This document shows positions 23,237 to 33,396 of a DNA stretch of 41,264 bases, piece after piece. The stretch's first letter is position 1. The number at the start of each line of letters is the position of its first letter. The notes under the pieces are model-generated. The model was not told where the DNA came from and made no database searches. It saw only the letters and a program-made list of their open reading frames with translations. This DNA is from an uncultured Maritimibacter sp. (GTDB lineage Bacteria > Pseudomonadota > Alphaproteobacteria > Rhodobacterales > Rhodobacteraceae): NCBI GenBank assembly GCA_913063035.1, contig CAJXYS010000029.1:1-41264 (forward strand), written 5' to 3'. Made by a program: the position numbers and the translations under genes.

Positions 23237-24574
23237 TCAGCCGCCGCCCCGGCGCAGGCGGCGCAGGATATCGAGCGACGTGTAGCCGTCCGGGATCAGC
23301 CCGGCAGCGCGTTGAAAGGCCCGCACGGCGGCGATGGTGTTGGGCCCGATGATACCGTCCACGCCACGGGTGTCGTAGCCGCGCGCGGTCAGGCGCTGCT
23401 GCAGCTCCTTCTTCTCGGTCAGCGACAGCGACCGGTCGCCCCGCGGCCAGTCGGCCCGGATCGGCCCGCCGCCCCGTATCCGATCCCCGAGATGCCCGAC
23501 CGCGATCACGTAGGCGTCGGCGGCGTTGTAGCGCTCGATGACATGGAAATTGTCGAAGATGACGAAGGCCGCGCCCTGCGCGCCCGCGGGCAGGAGGATC
23601 GAGGCCCGGCCGTGATCGGGGATGCGGCTGCCATCGGCGCGCCGCACGCCGAGCCGGTGCCACGTGTTGACGGGCTTCTTGATCCGCGCGCCGGCGAGCG
23701 CGTAGTCGAACCCCCGCGGCAGCGTGACCTCCATCCCCCAGGGCTGGCCGTAGGTCCACCCGGCCTTGGCCAGATAATTGGCCGTCGAGGCCAGCCCGTC
23801 CGTCGGGTCATCGGCCCAGATGTCGCGGCGCCCGTCGCCGCGGAAATCCTGCGCATAGGCGAGATAGCTCGTCGGGATGAACTGGGTGTGCCCCATCGCC
23901 CCGGCCCAGCTGCCGGTCATGTTGCGCGGCGCGGTATCGCCGGACTGGATGATCTTCAGCGCCGCGATCAGCTGTTGTTCGAAGAACCGCCCGCGCCGAC
24001 CGTCATAGGCGAGCGTCGCCAGCGCCTCGATGATCGGCGTGTCGCCCTTGTAGGCCCCATAGGCCGATTCGAGCCCCCAGATCGCGGTGACCACATGGGC
24101 CTCGACCCGGTAGCGCCGTTCGATCTCGGCCAGGAGCCTGCCGTGCTTGCGGTACATCTCGCGGCCGTTGCGCACCCGCGTGGGCGAGACGGCGCTGTCG
24201 AGGTATTCCCAGATCTGCTTGGTGAACTCGGACTGGTTGCGGTCGCGCTGGATCACGTCGGTGTTGTAATATACCCCGCGAAAGGCCCGGTCGAAGACCG
24301 TGCCGCGAATGCCCTGGGCCACCGCGCGATCGCGAAAGCCGTCGATCCAGCGCTGGAACCCGGTATTTGCCACCCGGCGCACCTGATCCTCCTGCCCCGT
24401 TTCCGCCGGCCGCGCCCGGGGACGCGGCGAATAGGCCAGCATGCTGACCTCGATCGTTGCGGCTGCCGGGCGCGCGGGCGGCCGCGGCGAGAGATCGACC
24501 GTGGCCGCCGTGGCGGCGGCGGCCGACAGCAGCATTGCCCCGATCAGGGCGCCCATGCCAAGACCCGTGTTCAT
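23237..24574 (-). CDS. Lytic murein transglycosylase, MltB type, with peptidoglycan-binding domain
   Basis: A 445-residue periplasmic enzyme that cleaves glycan strands to 1,6-anhydromuropeptides. Residues 1-24 are a signal peptide (cut near ATAAT), followed by a Pro/Arg/Ala-rich linker with a repeated SPRPxARP (29-36 and 49-56). The MltB/SLT_2 domain spans about 70-365; catalytic Glu169 is in IWGLESAYG, with GAMGHTQFIPTSYL and DIWADDPTDGLAS downstream. A PG_binding_1 domain closes the protein (about 385-442, RGYDTRGVDGIIGPNT). There is no lipobox, so it is soluble or loosely bound. AGGAG eight bases upstream supports the ATG. It follows rnr by 99 bases and precedes imuB. Confidence 0.93.
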   Translation of the reverse strand: MNTGLGMGALIGAMLLSAAAATAATVDLSPRPPARPAAATIEVSMLAYSPRPRARPAETGQEDQVRRVANTGFQRWIDGFRDRAVAQGIRGTVFDRAFRGVYYNTDVIQRDRNQSEFTKQIWEYLDSAVSPTRVRNGREMYRKHGRLLAEIERRYRVEAHVVTAIWGLESAYGAYKGDTPIIEALATLAYDGRRGRFFEQQLIAALKIIQSGDTAPRNMTGSWAGAMGHTQFIPTSYLAYAQDFRGDGRRDIWADDPTDGLASTANYLAKAGWTYGQPWGMEVTLPRGFDYALAGARIKKPVNTWHRLGVRRADGSRIPDHGRASILLPAGAQGAAFVIFDNFHVIERYNAADAYVIAVGHLGDRIRGGGPIRADWPRGDRSLSLTEKKELQQRLTARGYDTRGVDGIIGPNTIAAVRAFQRAAGLIPDGYTSLDILRRLRRGGG

Positions 24575-24673
24575 CTGCGACTCCTGCCCGGTCTGCCTTG
24601 TTCTTTACGACAGTGTAGCGCGCTGCCATCCCGCGGTGAAGGATTAGCGTCGCTTGCGGCGGGGTGCCGCGCA

Positions 24674-26944
24674 TCACGATTGGCGGCGTTTCGCCTTCTT
24701 CTTGAGCTTGCGGGCCCTGGGCGCGGTCTTGCCGGGCTTGCGGCCTTTCGGTCCGGGCTTGCGGCCCCCCCGGCGCTGGCGGACCGGCCCGCGCGGCATT
24801 TTCTGCCCGGCGACGTCGAGGAGTTCGAGCATCAGCCCGCCGGTGACCGGCACCGCCTCGGCGAGCCGCACCGTGACCCGGGTGCCGAGATGCAGCGTCA
24901 GGCCGGAATGCTCGCCCATCAGCGTCTGGCTGTCGGCGTCGTAATGGAAGAACTCGCGCCCGAGCGTCGAGATCGGGATGAACCCGTCCGCGCCGGTCTC
25001 GTCGAGCTTCACGAAGACGCCGAAGCGCGCGATGCCGGAAATGCGGCCCTCGAATTCGGTGCCGACCCGTTCCGAGAGATAGGCGGCCAGGTAGCGGTCG
25101 GTGGTGTCGCGTTCCGCCGCCATCGAGCGGCGCTCGGTCTCCGAGATGTGTTCCGCGGTTTCGGGCAGGCGCGCGATTTCCTCTTCCGTCAGCCCGTCTT
25201 CGCCCCAGCCATGGGCCGCGATCAGCGCGCGGTGCACCACGAGGTCGGCATAGCGGCGGATGGGCGAGGTGAAATGCGCATAGCGTTTCAGGTGCAGCCC
25301 GAAATGGCCATAATTCTCGGGCGCGTAATAGGCCTGGGTCATGGCCCGCAGCACCGACATGTTGATGATCTCGGCATGCTCGGTGTCCGCGGCGGCATTC
25401 AGCAGGCGGTTGAAGTGCTCGGTCTTGAGAACCTGGCCCTTGGCCAGCGTCAGCCCGGCCGCCTCGGCGGTGTCGCGCAGCGCATCGAGTTTTTCCGGGC
25501 TCGGCTCTTCGTGGACACGGTAGAGAAGCGGTGTGCGGTGCGCTTCGAGCGTCTCGGCGGCGGCCACGTTGGCCAGCACCATGAACTCCTCGATCATGCG
25601 ATGGGCGTCGAAGCGCTCCTTGAAGGCGACAGAGGTGACCCGGCCCTCGGGCGAGAGCTCGATCCGGCGTTCCGGCAGGTCGAGGTTCAGCGGCTGGCGG
25701 TCGGCGCGGGCGCGCTTCAGCGCCTCGTAGGCCCCGTAAAGGGGATGGATGACCTCGCCGAGCAGCGGTTCGGTCTTCTCGCAGGGGGTGCCGTCCCGCG
25801 CGGCCTGGACCTCGGCATAGGTCAGCGACGCGCGCGAGCGCATGAGACCCCGGCTGAAATGGTGCTTGAGCTTGCGGCCATGCGCGTCGATCACCATGCG
25901 CACGGCGAGACACGCGCGCGGCACGTCCTCGTGCAGCGAGCAGAGATCGCCCGAAAGCCGGTCGGGCAGCATCGGCACGACCCGGTCAGGGAAATAGGTC
26001 GAGTTGCCGCGGTTCCATGCCTCGCGGTCGAGCGTATCGCCGGTGCGGACGTAATGCGCGACATCGGCGATGGCGACCCAGATGACGAAGCCGCCCTCGT
26101 TCCTGGGGTCCGGGTCGGGCTGTGCCAGCACCGCGTCGTCGCGGTCGCGCGCGTCCACCGGGTCGATGGTGATCAGCGGCAGCTCGCGCAGGTCCGTGCG
26201 CTGGCCGAGCCCGGCGGGCTTTCGGCCGTCGGCGGCGTCCAGCACCTCGTCGGGGAACTCGTCCGGGATGCCGTGGGCATGGATCGCGATGAGCGACACG
26301 GCGCGCGGCGCGGTCGGGTCGCCGAGGCGTTCGACGACCCGCGCGCGGGGCAGGCCCATCCGGGCCTTGGGGCCGGCCTGTTCGGCCTCGACCAACTCGC
26401 CGTCCTTGGCGTTGCCGGCGTCGCCGGCGCGCACGATCCATTCCTTGGCGCTGCCCTTGTCGATGGGCACGATGCGGCCGCCCTCGGTTTCGGTGCGGAA
26501 GATGCCGAGCATCCGGCGGGGCGAGATGCCGATCTTGCGGATGAGCCGGGCCTCATAGCCGTGATCCTCGGCCGCGACCGGGGTCAGCTTAGCCAGGATC
26601 CGGTCGCCCTTGCCGAGCGCGGGATCGCCGCGCCGCGCCACGTAGAGCACGCCGGGCGGCGTGCCCTCGCCCTGCCATTCGAGCGGGCGGACGAAGATGT
26701 CGCCATCGGCGTTCGGCGGCTGGACCTCCAGAACCGTCACCGGCGGCAGGCGGTCGCCGTCGCGGTAGGACTTTCGGTTGCCCCGGATATGCCCCTCGTC
26801 GGCCAGTTCCCGCAGCAGGCGTTTCAGCTCGATCCGCTCGGCGCCCTTGATGCCGAAGGCCTTGGCGATCTCGCGCTTCGAGCTTTGGTCGGGATTGTCG
26901 TTGATCCACGCCAGAAGCGCGTCTTTGGAAGGGAGCTTTGCCAT
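24674..26944 (-). CDS. rnr: Exoribonuclease R
   Basis: A 756-residue RNase II/R-family 3'-5' exoribonuclease that degrades structured RNA, including rRNA and mRNA decay intermediates. An N-terminal winged-helix (about 1-60, SSKREIAKAFGIKGAERIELKR region), cold-shock domains (about 65-240), the RNB catalytic domain (about 255-600) and an S1 domain (about 625-705) are seen in order. The metal site is DPVDARDRDDAV with Asp261, Asp264, Asp267, Asp269 and Asp270. The last 45 residues form a Lys/Arg-rich tail, as in other RNase R proteins that unwind duplex RNA. The ATG at 26944 gives the family N-terminus MAKLPSKDALLAWI; the frame opens earlier inside the next gene. It follows the kinase-fusion gene by 31 bases. 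Confidence 0.96.
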   Translation of the reverse strand: MAKLPSKDALLAWINDNPDQSSKREIAKAFGIKGAERIELKRLLRELADEGHIRGNRKSYRDGDRLPPVTVLEVQPPNADGDIFVRPLEWQGEGTPPGVLYVARRGDPALGKGDRILAKLTPVAAEDHGYEARLIRKIGISPRRMLGIFRTETEGGRIVPIDKGSAKEWIVRAGDAGNAKDGELVEAEQAGPKARMGLPRARVVERLGDPTAPRAVSLIAIHAHGIPDEFPDEVLDAADGRKPAGLGQRTDLRELPLITIDPVDARDRDDAVLAQPDPDPRNEGGFVIWVAIADVAHYVRTGDTLDREAWNRGNSTYFPDRVVPMLPDRLSGDLCSLHEDVPRACLAVRMVIDAHGRKLKHHFSRGLMRSRASLTYAEVQAARDGTPCEKTEPLLGEVIHPLYGAYEALKRARADRQPLNLDLPERRIELSPEGRVTSVAFKERFDAHRMIEEFMVLANVAAAETLEAHRTPLLYRVHEEPSPEKLDALRDTAEAAGLTLAKGQVLKTEHFNRLLNAAADTEHAEIINMSVLRAMTQAYYAPENYGHFGLHLKRYAHFTSPIRRYADLVVHRALIAAHGWGEDGLTEEEIARLPETAEHISETERRSMAAERDTTDRYLAAYLSERVGTEFEGRISGIARFGVFVKLDETGADGFIPISTLGREFFHYDADSQTLMGEHSGLTLHLGTRVTVRLAEAVPVTGGLMLELLDVAGQKMPRGPVRQRRGGRKPGPKGRKPGKTAPRARKLKKKAKRRQS

Positions 26945-26975
26945 GCCGCCCCGATAGCACGGGCACGCCGGGGCG

Positions 26976-28529
26976 TCATCCGGAAAGGGCGGCGCGGGCG
27001 GCCGCCAGCGTGGCCTCGCGCGGGCCGTCGGCGTCCAGCCGTCGCCAGTCCGTGACGGCCGGGGCCGCGTCCAGCTGCAGCCGGACCACGCGGGCGTCGG
27101 CATCGGAGGCGTCGCCGATGCGGGCCGTCACCCGGTCGAGCATCGTGCCGGCCGCGGCCTCGAGCCAGATCCCGTCGAAGGCCACGCCGGCCGCACGGGC
27201 CAAATCGCGGGCGGCATCGCGTTCGGCGGCATGCAGGAAAACCCCGTCGAGCACCACCGCGTGCCCCGCGCCCAGGGCGCGTTCCGCGCGGTCGAACATC
27301 ATGTCGTAGACCGCGGCGTTGATCCCGGACGCGTAGGCGGAATCGGGCAGGCGCGTCAGTGCGTCCACGCCCATATGCGCCTTGCGCAGCAGGTCGCTGC
27401 GCAGGTGCAGCGCCCCCGGCACCGGCCCGATCCCGGGCGCGAGATCCCGCGCCAGGGTGGTCTTGCCCGTGCCCGACAGCCCGCCGATCGCGATCAGCCG
27501 CGCCGGCGGCGGGGACAGGAAGGCGACCGCATCGTCCAGGTAGCCGCGCGCGACCTGTCCCGCGGCGTCGCCCGTGCCGTCAAGCCGCGCGGCCTGCACC
27601 GTGGTCATCGCCCGGATCGCGGCGCGGAGCGCAAGAAAGAGCGGCAGCGCCGCCAGCCCGTCAAGCTGCGCCGGGTCACCGGCATGAAAGAAGTAACGGT
27701 TCATGACGGTGTTGGCGGCCTCGGGCAACCCGGCGTGCCGCAGGTCCATCAACAGGAAGGCAAGATCGTAGAGCACGTCCATGGTGCCGAGGCGCTCGTC
27801 GAATTCGAGCGCGTCGAAGGGCACCGGCCGTCCGTCCAGCGCGACGATGTTGCCGAGATGCAGGTCGCCGTGACCGCGCCGGACGTGACCCGCCCGCGTT
27901 CGTGCCGTCAAGAGCGGCTGCACCGCGCGCCATGCCGCGCCGATCCGCGCGCGGTAAACCGCCACGCGGTCGGCGGGCAGCACGTCCGTCATGCCGGCGA
28001 ACGCGGCGTCGAGCTCCGTGACGATCTCGCCGATCAGCTCCGCGCCGTCGGTGTCCCGGCGCGGGGCGGCGGCGTGATAGGCGGCGATCCCGGCGCCCAG
28101 CCGCTCCGCCATCGCGCGGTCCAGCCCGCCCGCCGCCGCGATTTTCGACAGTTCCGCGCCAGCGGGAAACCGGCGCATGTGCAGCGCCCATTCCACCGGC
28201 TGGCCGGTGCCGTGCAGCGCCAGCGTGCCATCGGGCGCACGCGTCACGGCGACGAGCCCGAGGTACAACTCCGGTGCGGCCGGCGCGTTCAGTTCCATCT
28301 CGCGGCGCAGCATCGCCGCGCGTTTCTCGGGCGTCGAGAAATCAAGGTAGTCGTAGCGCACCGGGCGCTTGATCTTGTAGGCGTCGTCGCCGGCCAGGAA
28401 GACCAGCGCGGCATGGGTTTCGCGCCGCTCGACGGGCAGGCCGCCATGGGTCGCCGGATCTCCGAGCAACGCTTCGACCGCCGCGACGTGGCGGTTTTCC
28501 GGGCGTTCGGGGACGGAACTCTCTGCCAT
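26976..28529 (-). CDS. Bifunctional protein: APH-like kinase plus AAA/zeta-like P-loop kinase
   Basis: A 517-residue fusion of two putative phosphotransferases. The N-terminal half (about 30-335) has the aminoglycoside-phosphotransferase fold: catalytic loop HGDLHLGN (220-227, Asp222 as base) and a metal motif in PFDALEFD (237-244), with KIKRPV in the glycine-loop region. The C-terminal half has Walker A GGLSGTGKTTLA (349-360), then LRSDLLRK and VVLDGVFL, like gluconate- and chloramphenicol-kinase-type P-loop enzymes. Proteins of this build (COG2187 plus COG0645) are widespread in proteobacteria without an established substrate. Antibiotic resistance should not be assumed. It lies between dapE and rnr, 61 bases after dapE, with no obvious ribosome-binding site. 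Confidence 0.85.
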   Translation of the reverse strand: MAESSVPERPENRHVAAVEALLGDPATHGGLPVERRETHAALVFLAGDDAYKIKRPVRYDYLDFSTPEKRAAMLRREMELNAPAAPELYLGLVAVTRAPDGTLALHGTGQPVEWALHMRRFPAGAELSKIAAAGGLDRAMAERLGAGIAAYHAAAPRRDTDGAELIGEIVTELDAAFAGMTDVLPADRVAVYRARIGAAWRAVQPLLTARTRAGHVRRGHGDLHLGNIVALDGRPVPFDALEFDERLGTMDVLYDLAFLLMDLRHAGLPEAANTVMNRYFFHAGDPAQLDGLAALPLFLALRAAIRAMTTVQAARLDGTGDAAGQVARGYLDDAVAFLSPPPARLIAIGGLSGTGKTTLARDLAPGIGPVPGALHLRSDLLRKAHMGVDALTRLPDSAYASGINAAVYDMMFDRAERALGAGHAVVLDGVFLHAAERDAARDLARAAGVAFDGIWLEAAAGTMLDRVTARIGDASDADARVVRLQLDAAPAVTDWRRLDADGPREATLAAARAALSG

Positions 28530-28590
28530 GGCGGCAGGGTGTCACGGGCCGGCCTGCCGCGCCTTGAGCCGGATCAACCCCCGGGCGCTC

Positions 28591-29736
28591 TTAGGCGAAA
28601 TAGCCGTCCAGGATCCGCCGGTAGATCGCCGTGAGCTGCCGGACCTGGTCCAGCGGCACGCGCTCATCCACCTGGTGCATGGTTTCGCCCACCAGCCCGA
28701 ATTCCACCACCGGGCAGTGATCCTTGACGAAGCGCGCGTCCGACGTGCCGCCGGAGGTGGACAGCACCGGGGTCACGCCGGTCTCGGTCTCCACCGCGGT
28801 GGCGACGAGATCGGAAAGCGGCCCCGGCGGCGTCACGAAGCTTTCGCCGGAGACCCTGGTGTCCATGCGGATCTCGACGCCCGTGCCCTCCGCCGCGCGC
28901 GCCGCCTCGCGCCGCATCCAGTCGATCAGCGCGTCAGAGCTCTGTGCATCGTTGAACCGGATGTTCACGGTCGCCCGGGCCGCGGCCGGGATCACGTTGT
29001 TGGCCGGGTTGCCGACATCCACCGTCGTCACGGCGAGCGTCGAGGGGTCGAAGTGATCGGTGCCCTCGTCCAGCGTGGCCGAGGTCAGCCGGTCAAGCAG
29101 GCGGATCAACGGCGGCAGCGGGTTGCGCGCGCGGTGCGGGTAGGCCGAATGGCCCTGCACCCCGCGCGCCGTGAAATAGGCCGTCATCGAGCCGCGCCGG
29201 CCGATCTTGATCATCTCGCCCATGCGTGCGGGGCAGGTCGGTTCGCCCACCAGGCAGGCGGACATGGCCTCGCCCTCGGCCGCCATCCAGTCCAGCAGCG
29301 CCGCGGTCCCGTCCACGGCATCGCCTTCCTCGTCGCCGGTGATCGCCAGGATCACCGCGCCGTCGGCGGGCGGCGTCTCGGTCACGAAATCGATCGCGGC
29401 CGCGGCGAAGGCCGCCACGCCTGATTTCATGTCGGTCGCGCCCCGGCCCCAGAGCTGGCCGTCGCGGATCTCGGCGCCGAAGGGATCGACGCTCCAGGCC
29501 GCGCGGTCGCCGACCGGCACGACGTCGGTGTGGCCGTTGAACCCGAAGCTGCGGGGATGGCCCCTGGGTCCCCAGCGCGCGAAGAGATTGGCGATCCCGT
29601 TCCGGTCCACCCGGTGACAGGTGAACCCGGCCGCCGCCAGCCGGTCTTCCAGCAGCACCAGCGCGCCGCCTTCCTCGGGCGTGACGGACGGGCAGCGCAC
29701 CAGTTGCGCGGTCAGCTCGACAGGATCGGTGGGCAT
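28591..29736 (-). CDS. dapE: Succinyl-diaminopimelate desuccinylase
   Basis: A 381-residue dimetal M20 amidohydrolase that releases succinate from N-succinyl-L,L-diaminopimelate, feeding lysine and peptidoglycan synthesis. The zinc ligands and catalytic residues follow the known DapE pattern: His69 in FNGHTDVVP, Asp102 in ATDMKSG, Glu136 and Glu137 in TGDEEGD, Glu165 in GEPT and His354 in ETMHQVDE. The lid domain lies between about 183 and 295. AGAGGAG seven bases upstream supports the ATG. It is separated from dapD by two small-overlap genes of unknown role, and from the following kinase-fusion gene by 61 bases. Confidence 0.96.
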   Translation of the reverse strand: MPTDPVELTAQLVRCPSVTPEEGGALVLLEDRLAAAGFTCHRVDRNGIANLFARWGPRGHPRSFGFNGHTDVVPVGDRAAWSVDPFGAEIRDGQLWGRGATDMKSGVAAFAAAAIDFVTETPPADGAVILAITGDEEGDAVDGTAALLDWMAAEGEAMSACLVGEPTCPARMGEMIKIGRRGSMTAYFTARGVQGHSAYPHRARNPLPPLIRLLDRLTSATLDEGTDHFDPSTLAVTTVDVGNPANNVIPAAARATVNIRFNDAQSSDALIDWMRREAARAAEGTGVEIRMDTRVSGESFVTPPGPLSDLVATAVETETGVTPVLSTSGGTSDARFVKDHCPVVEFGLVGETMHQVDERVPLDQVRQLTAIYRRILDGYFA

Positions 29737-29754
29737 CGCGGTCTCCTCTGGCGG

Positions 29755-30084
29755 TCAGGCGTCGTCGAAGAAGGGCGTCAGCTGCGCAACGATCACGGCG
29801 TTCTCGTCCAGTGCGCGCTGCATCAGGCCGCGTTCCTCGTCGCCGATCTCGTGGCCTTCGGCGATCCGTTCCTCGGCGGTGCCGTAGCCGGTGACGTCGA
29901 GCGGGGCGAGATCGGCCTGTTTCAGGATCGCCACGGTCTCGCGCACGGCTTCGTCCTCGTCCACGCCCGAGGCATAGCATATGAGCGCGGCGCCGGTGGC
30001 GCCCTCGGGCAGCCCGTCGCCTGCCTTGCGGCCAACCTGCACCAGCAAGGTGTAGACCTCTTGCCGGGACTTGCCTTTCGTCAT
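29755..30084 (-). CDS. Conserved-looking hypothetical protein of 109 residues
   Basis: A small, acidic, soluble protein without signal peptide or membrane helix. I do not recognise a family. The first half (KSRQEVYTLLVQVGRKAGDG, GATGAALICYASGVDEDEAV) looks like an alpha/beta domain, and the second half (ERIAEGHEIGDEERGLMQRA) is helical. The gene sits 18 bases before dapE and 27 bases after the FAD protein, so it is probably in the dap transcript. It lacks a strong ribosome-binding site (GAAAG only) and may be translated through coupling. The regular codon use and tight packing argue for a real gene; nothing in the sequence tells its function. Confidence 0.75.
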   Translation of the reverse strand: MTKGKSRQEVYTLLVQVGRKAGDGLPEGATGAALICYASGVDEDEAVRETVAILKQADLAPLDVTGYGTAEERIAEGHEIGDEERGLMQRALDENAVIVAQLTPFFDDA

Positions 30085-30111
30085 CGCGCTATCGCTTTCT
30101 GCCGTTTCGCG

Positions 30112-31524
30112 TCAGTCGTCGTAGCCGTTCGCCGCGAAGGCGTAAAGCCGCAGCTGTTCGGCGCTGTAGGGGCGCATCGGCAGAACGCCGTCGCCGATTT
30201 CCGAGAGCGCGGGCGAGAGATAGCGCAGCCCCGGCAGGGCGGTCTCCAGGCCTGGGCCGACGCGGATGCCCTTCGTGACGGGGCAGGCCTCCAGGATGCC
30301 GTCGTCGATCAGGTCGTTCGTCAGCGGGTCGAAGCGCGGTGCCGGGCCGGGGCCGGCGGTGTTGACGACCGCCGCGGCGGCCATCTGCGCGGCGGTGCCG
30401 TCGGGGGTCGTGTAGGCCACGACCAGCGTGCCGTCACCCGCGCGTCGGACCGCCGAGACCTGGCCGGCGACCATCCGCGTGCGTCCCGCCGCCGCCAGCC
30501 GGTCGAAATCGCGGATCGAGTCCCGGGTGCCCCTGAAGAACCGGCGCTCGACGCGTGTGGCGGCGCGGCGGGCCTCGTCGCGATCCGGCACGAAGCTGGT
30601 CAGCCGTTCGCGGAAAAGCCAGCCATAGAACCCGCCCTGCAGTTCCGCCATCCGGTCGCCCCCGGCCCGGCAGCGGGCGATATCGGCATCGAGCGCGGCC
30701 AGGAAGGTCTCGGCCGTCCGGTAAGGCGGCGCGAGGCCGGGCGCTGCGGCCGGCCTTCGGGGGTGATGGGGCGCGGTCGGCTCCGGCAGATGCCCGGTCT
30801 GGGAGATCACGCTGAACGCGAGCCGCGATTCCTCCGTCACCGACTGCACCAGCCGCAGCACGTCCAGCATCGCCGCGTTGCCGCCGATACAGACGATGGG
30901 CCCGCCGTTGCGCGCGAGCCCGGCGATCGCGGCCTCGTTGCCGTAGGGGGTCTCGAAGGCCGGCGCGCCAAGGCCGGCGCAGAGCGGCTGGTTGACCGGG
31001 CCACCGGTCGCAAGATCGACGCTGTCGGCCGCCACGGTGGTCCCGTCCGAGAGCGACAGCCGGAACGCGGGGCCATCCCGGCGCAGGCCCGTCACCTTCG
31101 CGGGCAGGCGCACGATCTCCACCCCGGCCTCGTCCAGGCGCGCCAGCCCGGCCTCGATCCTGGCGCGCAGGTAGTCGCCGAAGATCGCGCGTGGCAGGAA
31201 CAGCGCCGCGATGTCGTCCCGCGCAACATGCGGCGCGGCGGCCGCCAGCCAGTCCGGGCGGCGGCCGGCCATGCGTGCCGCGATGTCATCCCAGCGCGCC
31301 GCGGCCCAGTCCACGAAGGCCTCGTCGATCAGGTAGGCGGGCGAATTCAGAAGCCAGGCGAAACGCCACGGCGCATCCGCGGGATGGTCGGCATAGGCAA
31401 GGCCCCGGCCGAGCCGGGCCACGGCCGGGCCGATCACGGTCAACCGGTCGCCGCGCCCGAGCGGCGCGGAAACGGCAAGCTCGGCCGCGCTCAGCCCGTC
31501 GCCGATGATCGCATGATGGGTCAT
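30112..31524 (-). CDS. FAD/NAD(P)-binding protein, function unknown
   Basis: A 470-residue protein of the FAD-NAD(P)-binding family related to HI_0933-like and amine-monooxygenase-type flavoproteins. The N-terminus THHAIIGDGLSAAELAVS carries the dinucleotide fold with a variant GDGLSA in place of GxGxxG. Further segments are GRGLAYADHPADAPWRFAW, typical of the family, a second nucleotide loop VCIGGNAAMLDVLR and AVVNTAGPGPAPRFDP. The substrate is unknown; relatives are found as uncharacterised genes near siderophore and amino-acid loci. The ATG at 31524 is fixed by the dinucleotide fold; the frame opens 34 codons earlier without support. It lies 121 bases after dapD and before the small gene and dapE. 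Confidence 0.82.
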   Translation of the reverse strand: MTHHAIIGDGLSAAELAVSAPLGRGDRLTVIGPAVARLGRGLAYADHPADAPWRFAWLLNSPAYLIDEAFVDWAAARWDDIAARMAGRRPDWLAAAAPHVARDDIAALFLPRAIFGDYLRARIEAGLARLDEAGVEIVRLPAKVTGLRRDGPAFRLSLSDGTTVAADSVDLATGGPVNQPLCAGLGAPAFETPYGNEAAIAGLARNGGPIVCIGGNAAMLDVLRLVQSVTEESRLAFSVISQTGHLPEPTAPHHPRRPAAAPGLAPPYRTAETFLAALDADIARCRAGGDRMAELQGGFYGWLFRERLTSFVPDRDEARRAATRVERRFFRGTRDSIRDFDRLAAAGRTRMVAGQVSAVRRAGDGTLVVAYTTPDGTAAQMAAAAVVNTAGPGPAPRFDPLTNDLIDDGILEACPVTKGIRVGPGLETALPGLRYLSPALSEIGDGVLPMRPYSAEQLRLYAFAANGYDD

Positions 31525-31645
31525 CTCGATGATCCTCGTTACGTCACACGGAACGGGCGGGCCGGTTGCCGGCCCGCCCGCAATCTGGTGGGATCGACGT
31601 TGCGCCGCGCATGGCCGGTCCGGCAAGCACGGATCGCCGCCGGGG

Positions 31646-32473
<828 letters not shown>

Positions 32474-32568
32474 GCGGCGTCTCCAATTCGTATCTGGCCT
32501 CGTCGGAGTTGAGCCTATAGATCAACGCTGGTCCCCGCGCAACGCAGGCAAACCACCGAGGAGGCTGC

Positions 32569-33396
32569 ATGACGGACGATTCCCCGAAGCGGGTCTTTCC
32601 AGACGCCGGCGCGGATATTCGCCAGGCCCAGGAGATGCCGGAGACGCCGCAGACCCGATCGCCGGCCTATCGGCTGGCCTTCAACGACGACGATTTCATG
32701 GCCCGCGACGAACTGCGCCCGGTGCGGCTGCAGCTCGAGCTTCTGAAGCCCGAACTACTGATGAGCGAATACGGCATCGAGAGCACGGTGGTGCTTTTCG
32801 GCGGCGCGCGCATTCCCGAGCCGGATCTGCGGCACACCGCCGGGACCGAAACGCTGGCGGCGCTGGCGGATTACTACCAGGTCGCGCGGGATTTCGCGCG
32901 GCTTCTGACTGAGCGCTTCCAGACCGACGGCGTGCGTGACAACGTCATCGTCACCGGGGGCGGCCCCGGCGTGATGGAGGCCGGAAACCGCGGCGCGGCC
33001 GATGCCGGCGGCGTGTCGATCGGGCTCAACATCGTTCTGCCGCACGAGCAGGCGCCGAACCGGCACGTCACGCCCGAGCTCTGCTTCAATTTCCACTACT
33101 TCGGCATCCGCAAGATGCATTTCCTGCTGCGCGCAAACGCCGTGGCGATCTTTCCGGGCGGGTTCGGCACGCTGGACGAGATGTTCGAGGCGCTGACCCT
33201 GATCCAGACCGACCGCATGGCGCCGATCCCCTTCCTGCTTTTCGGCAAGCAGTTCTGGGAGCGGATCATAAACTTCGAGGCGCTGGCCGAGGCCGGCACG
33301 ATCTCGCGCGCGGATCTCGACCTGTTCCGGTTCGTCGAGACGGCCGAGGAGGCGGTCGCGCTCATCGAGCGGTGGCACCGCACCGGCGGCTACTGA
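32569..33396 (+). CDS. LOG-family protein (lysine decarboxylase-like motif)
   Basis: A 275-residue LOG/TIGR00730-type protein. Short LOG proteins act as phosphoribohydrolases that release free cytokinin-type bases from nucleotide monophosphates; this longer form is common in alphaproteobacteria and its substrate is not known. The nucleotide-binding pattern is clear: [12 protein letters not shown] at 74-85, [16 protein letters not shown] at 128-143, and the active-site PGGFGTLDE at 196-204. The name lysine decarboxylase, often used for the family, is misleading. GAGGAGG four bases before the ATG supports the start. It converges with the phytase-like gene, with which its stop overlaps by seven bases. 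Confidence 0.9.
   Translation: MTDDSPKRVFPDAGADIRQAQEMPETPQTRSPAYRLAFNDDDFMARDELRPVRLQLELLKPELLMSEYGIESTVVLFGGARIPEPDLRHTAGTETLAALADYYQVARDFARLLTERFQTDGVRDNVIVTGGGPGVMEAGNRGAADAGGVSIGLNIVLPHEQAPNRHVTPELCFNFHYFGIRKMHFLLRANAVAIFPGGFGTLDEMFEALTLIQTDRMAPIPFLLFGKQFWERIINFEALAEAGTISRADLDLFRFVETAEEAVALIERWHRTGGY

Noticed and set aside
23225-27055. Antisense open frame of 1276 codons opposite the lytic transglycosylase and rnr genes
   Set aside because: It mirrors GC-rich third positions of the two real genes; both of those have full catalytic motifs, and the antisense product has no recognisable domain.
26976-28529. Aminoglycoside resistance gene
   Set aside because: The APH-like fold is shared by many kinases with other substrates, and the context is core chromosomal rather than mobile.
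32569-33396. Lysine decarboxylase
   Set aside because: The PGGxGTxxE motif is that of LOG phosphoribohydrolases; the decarboxylase name is a historical mislabel.
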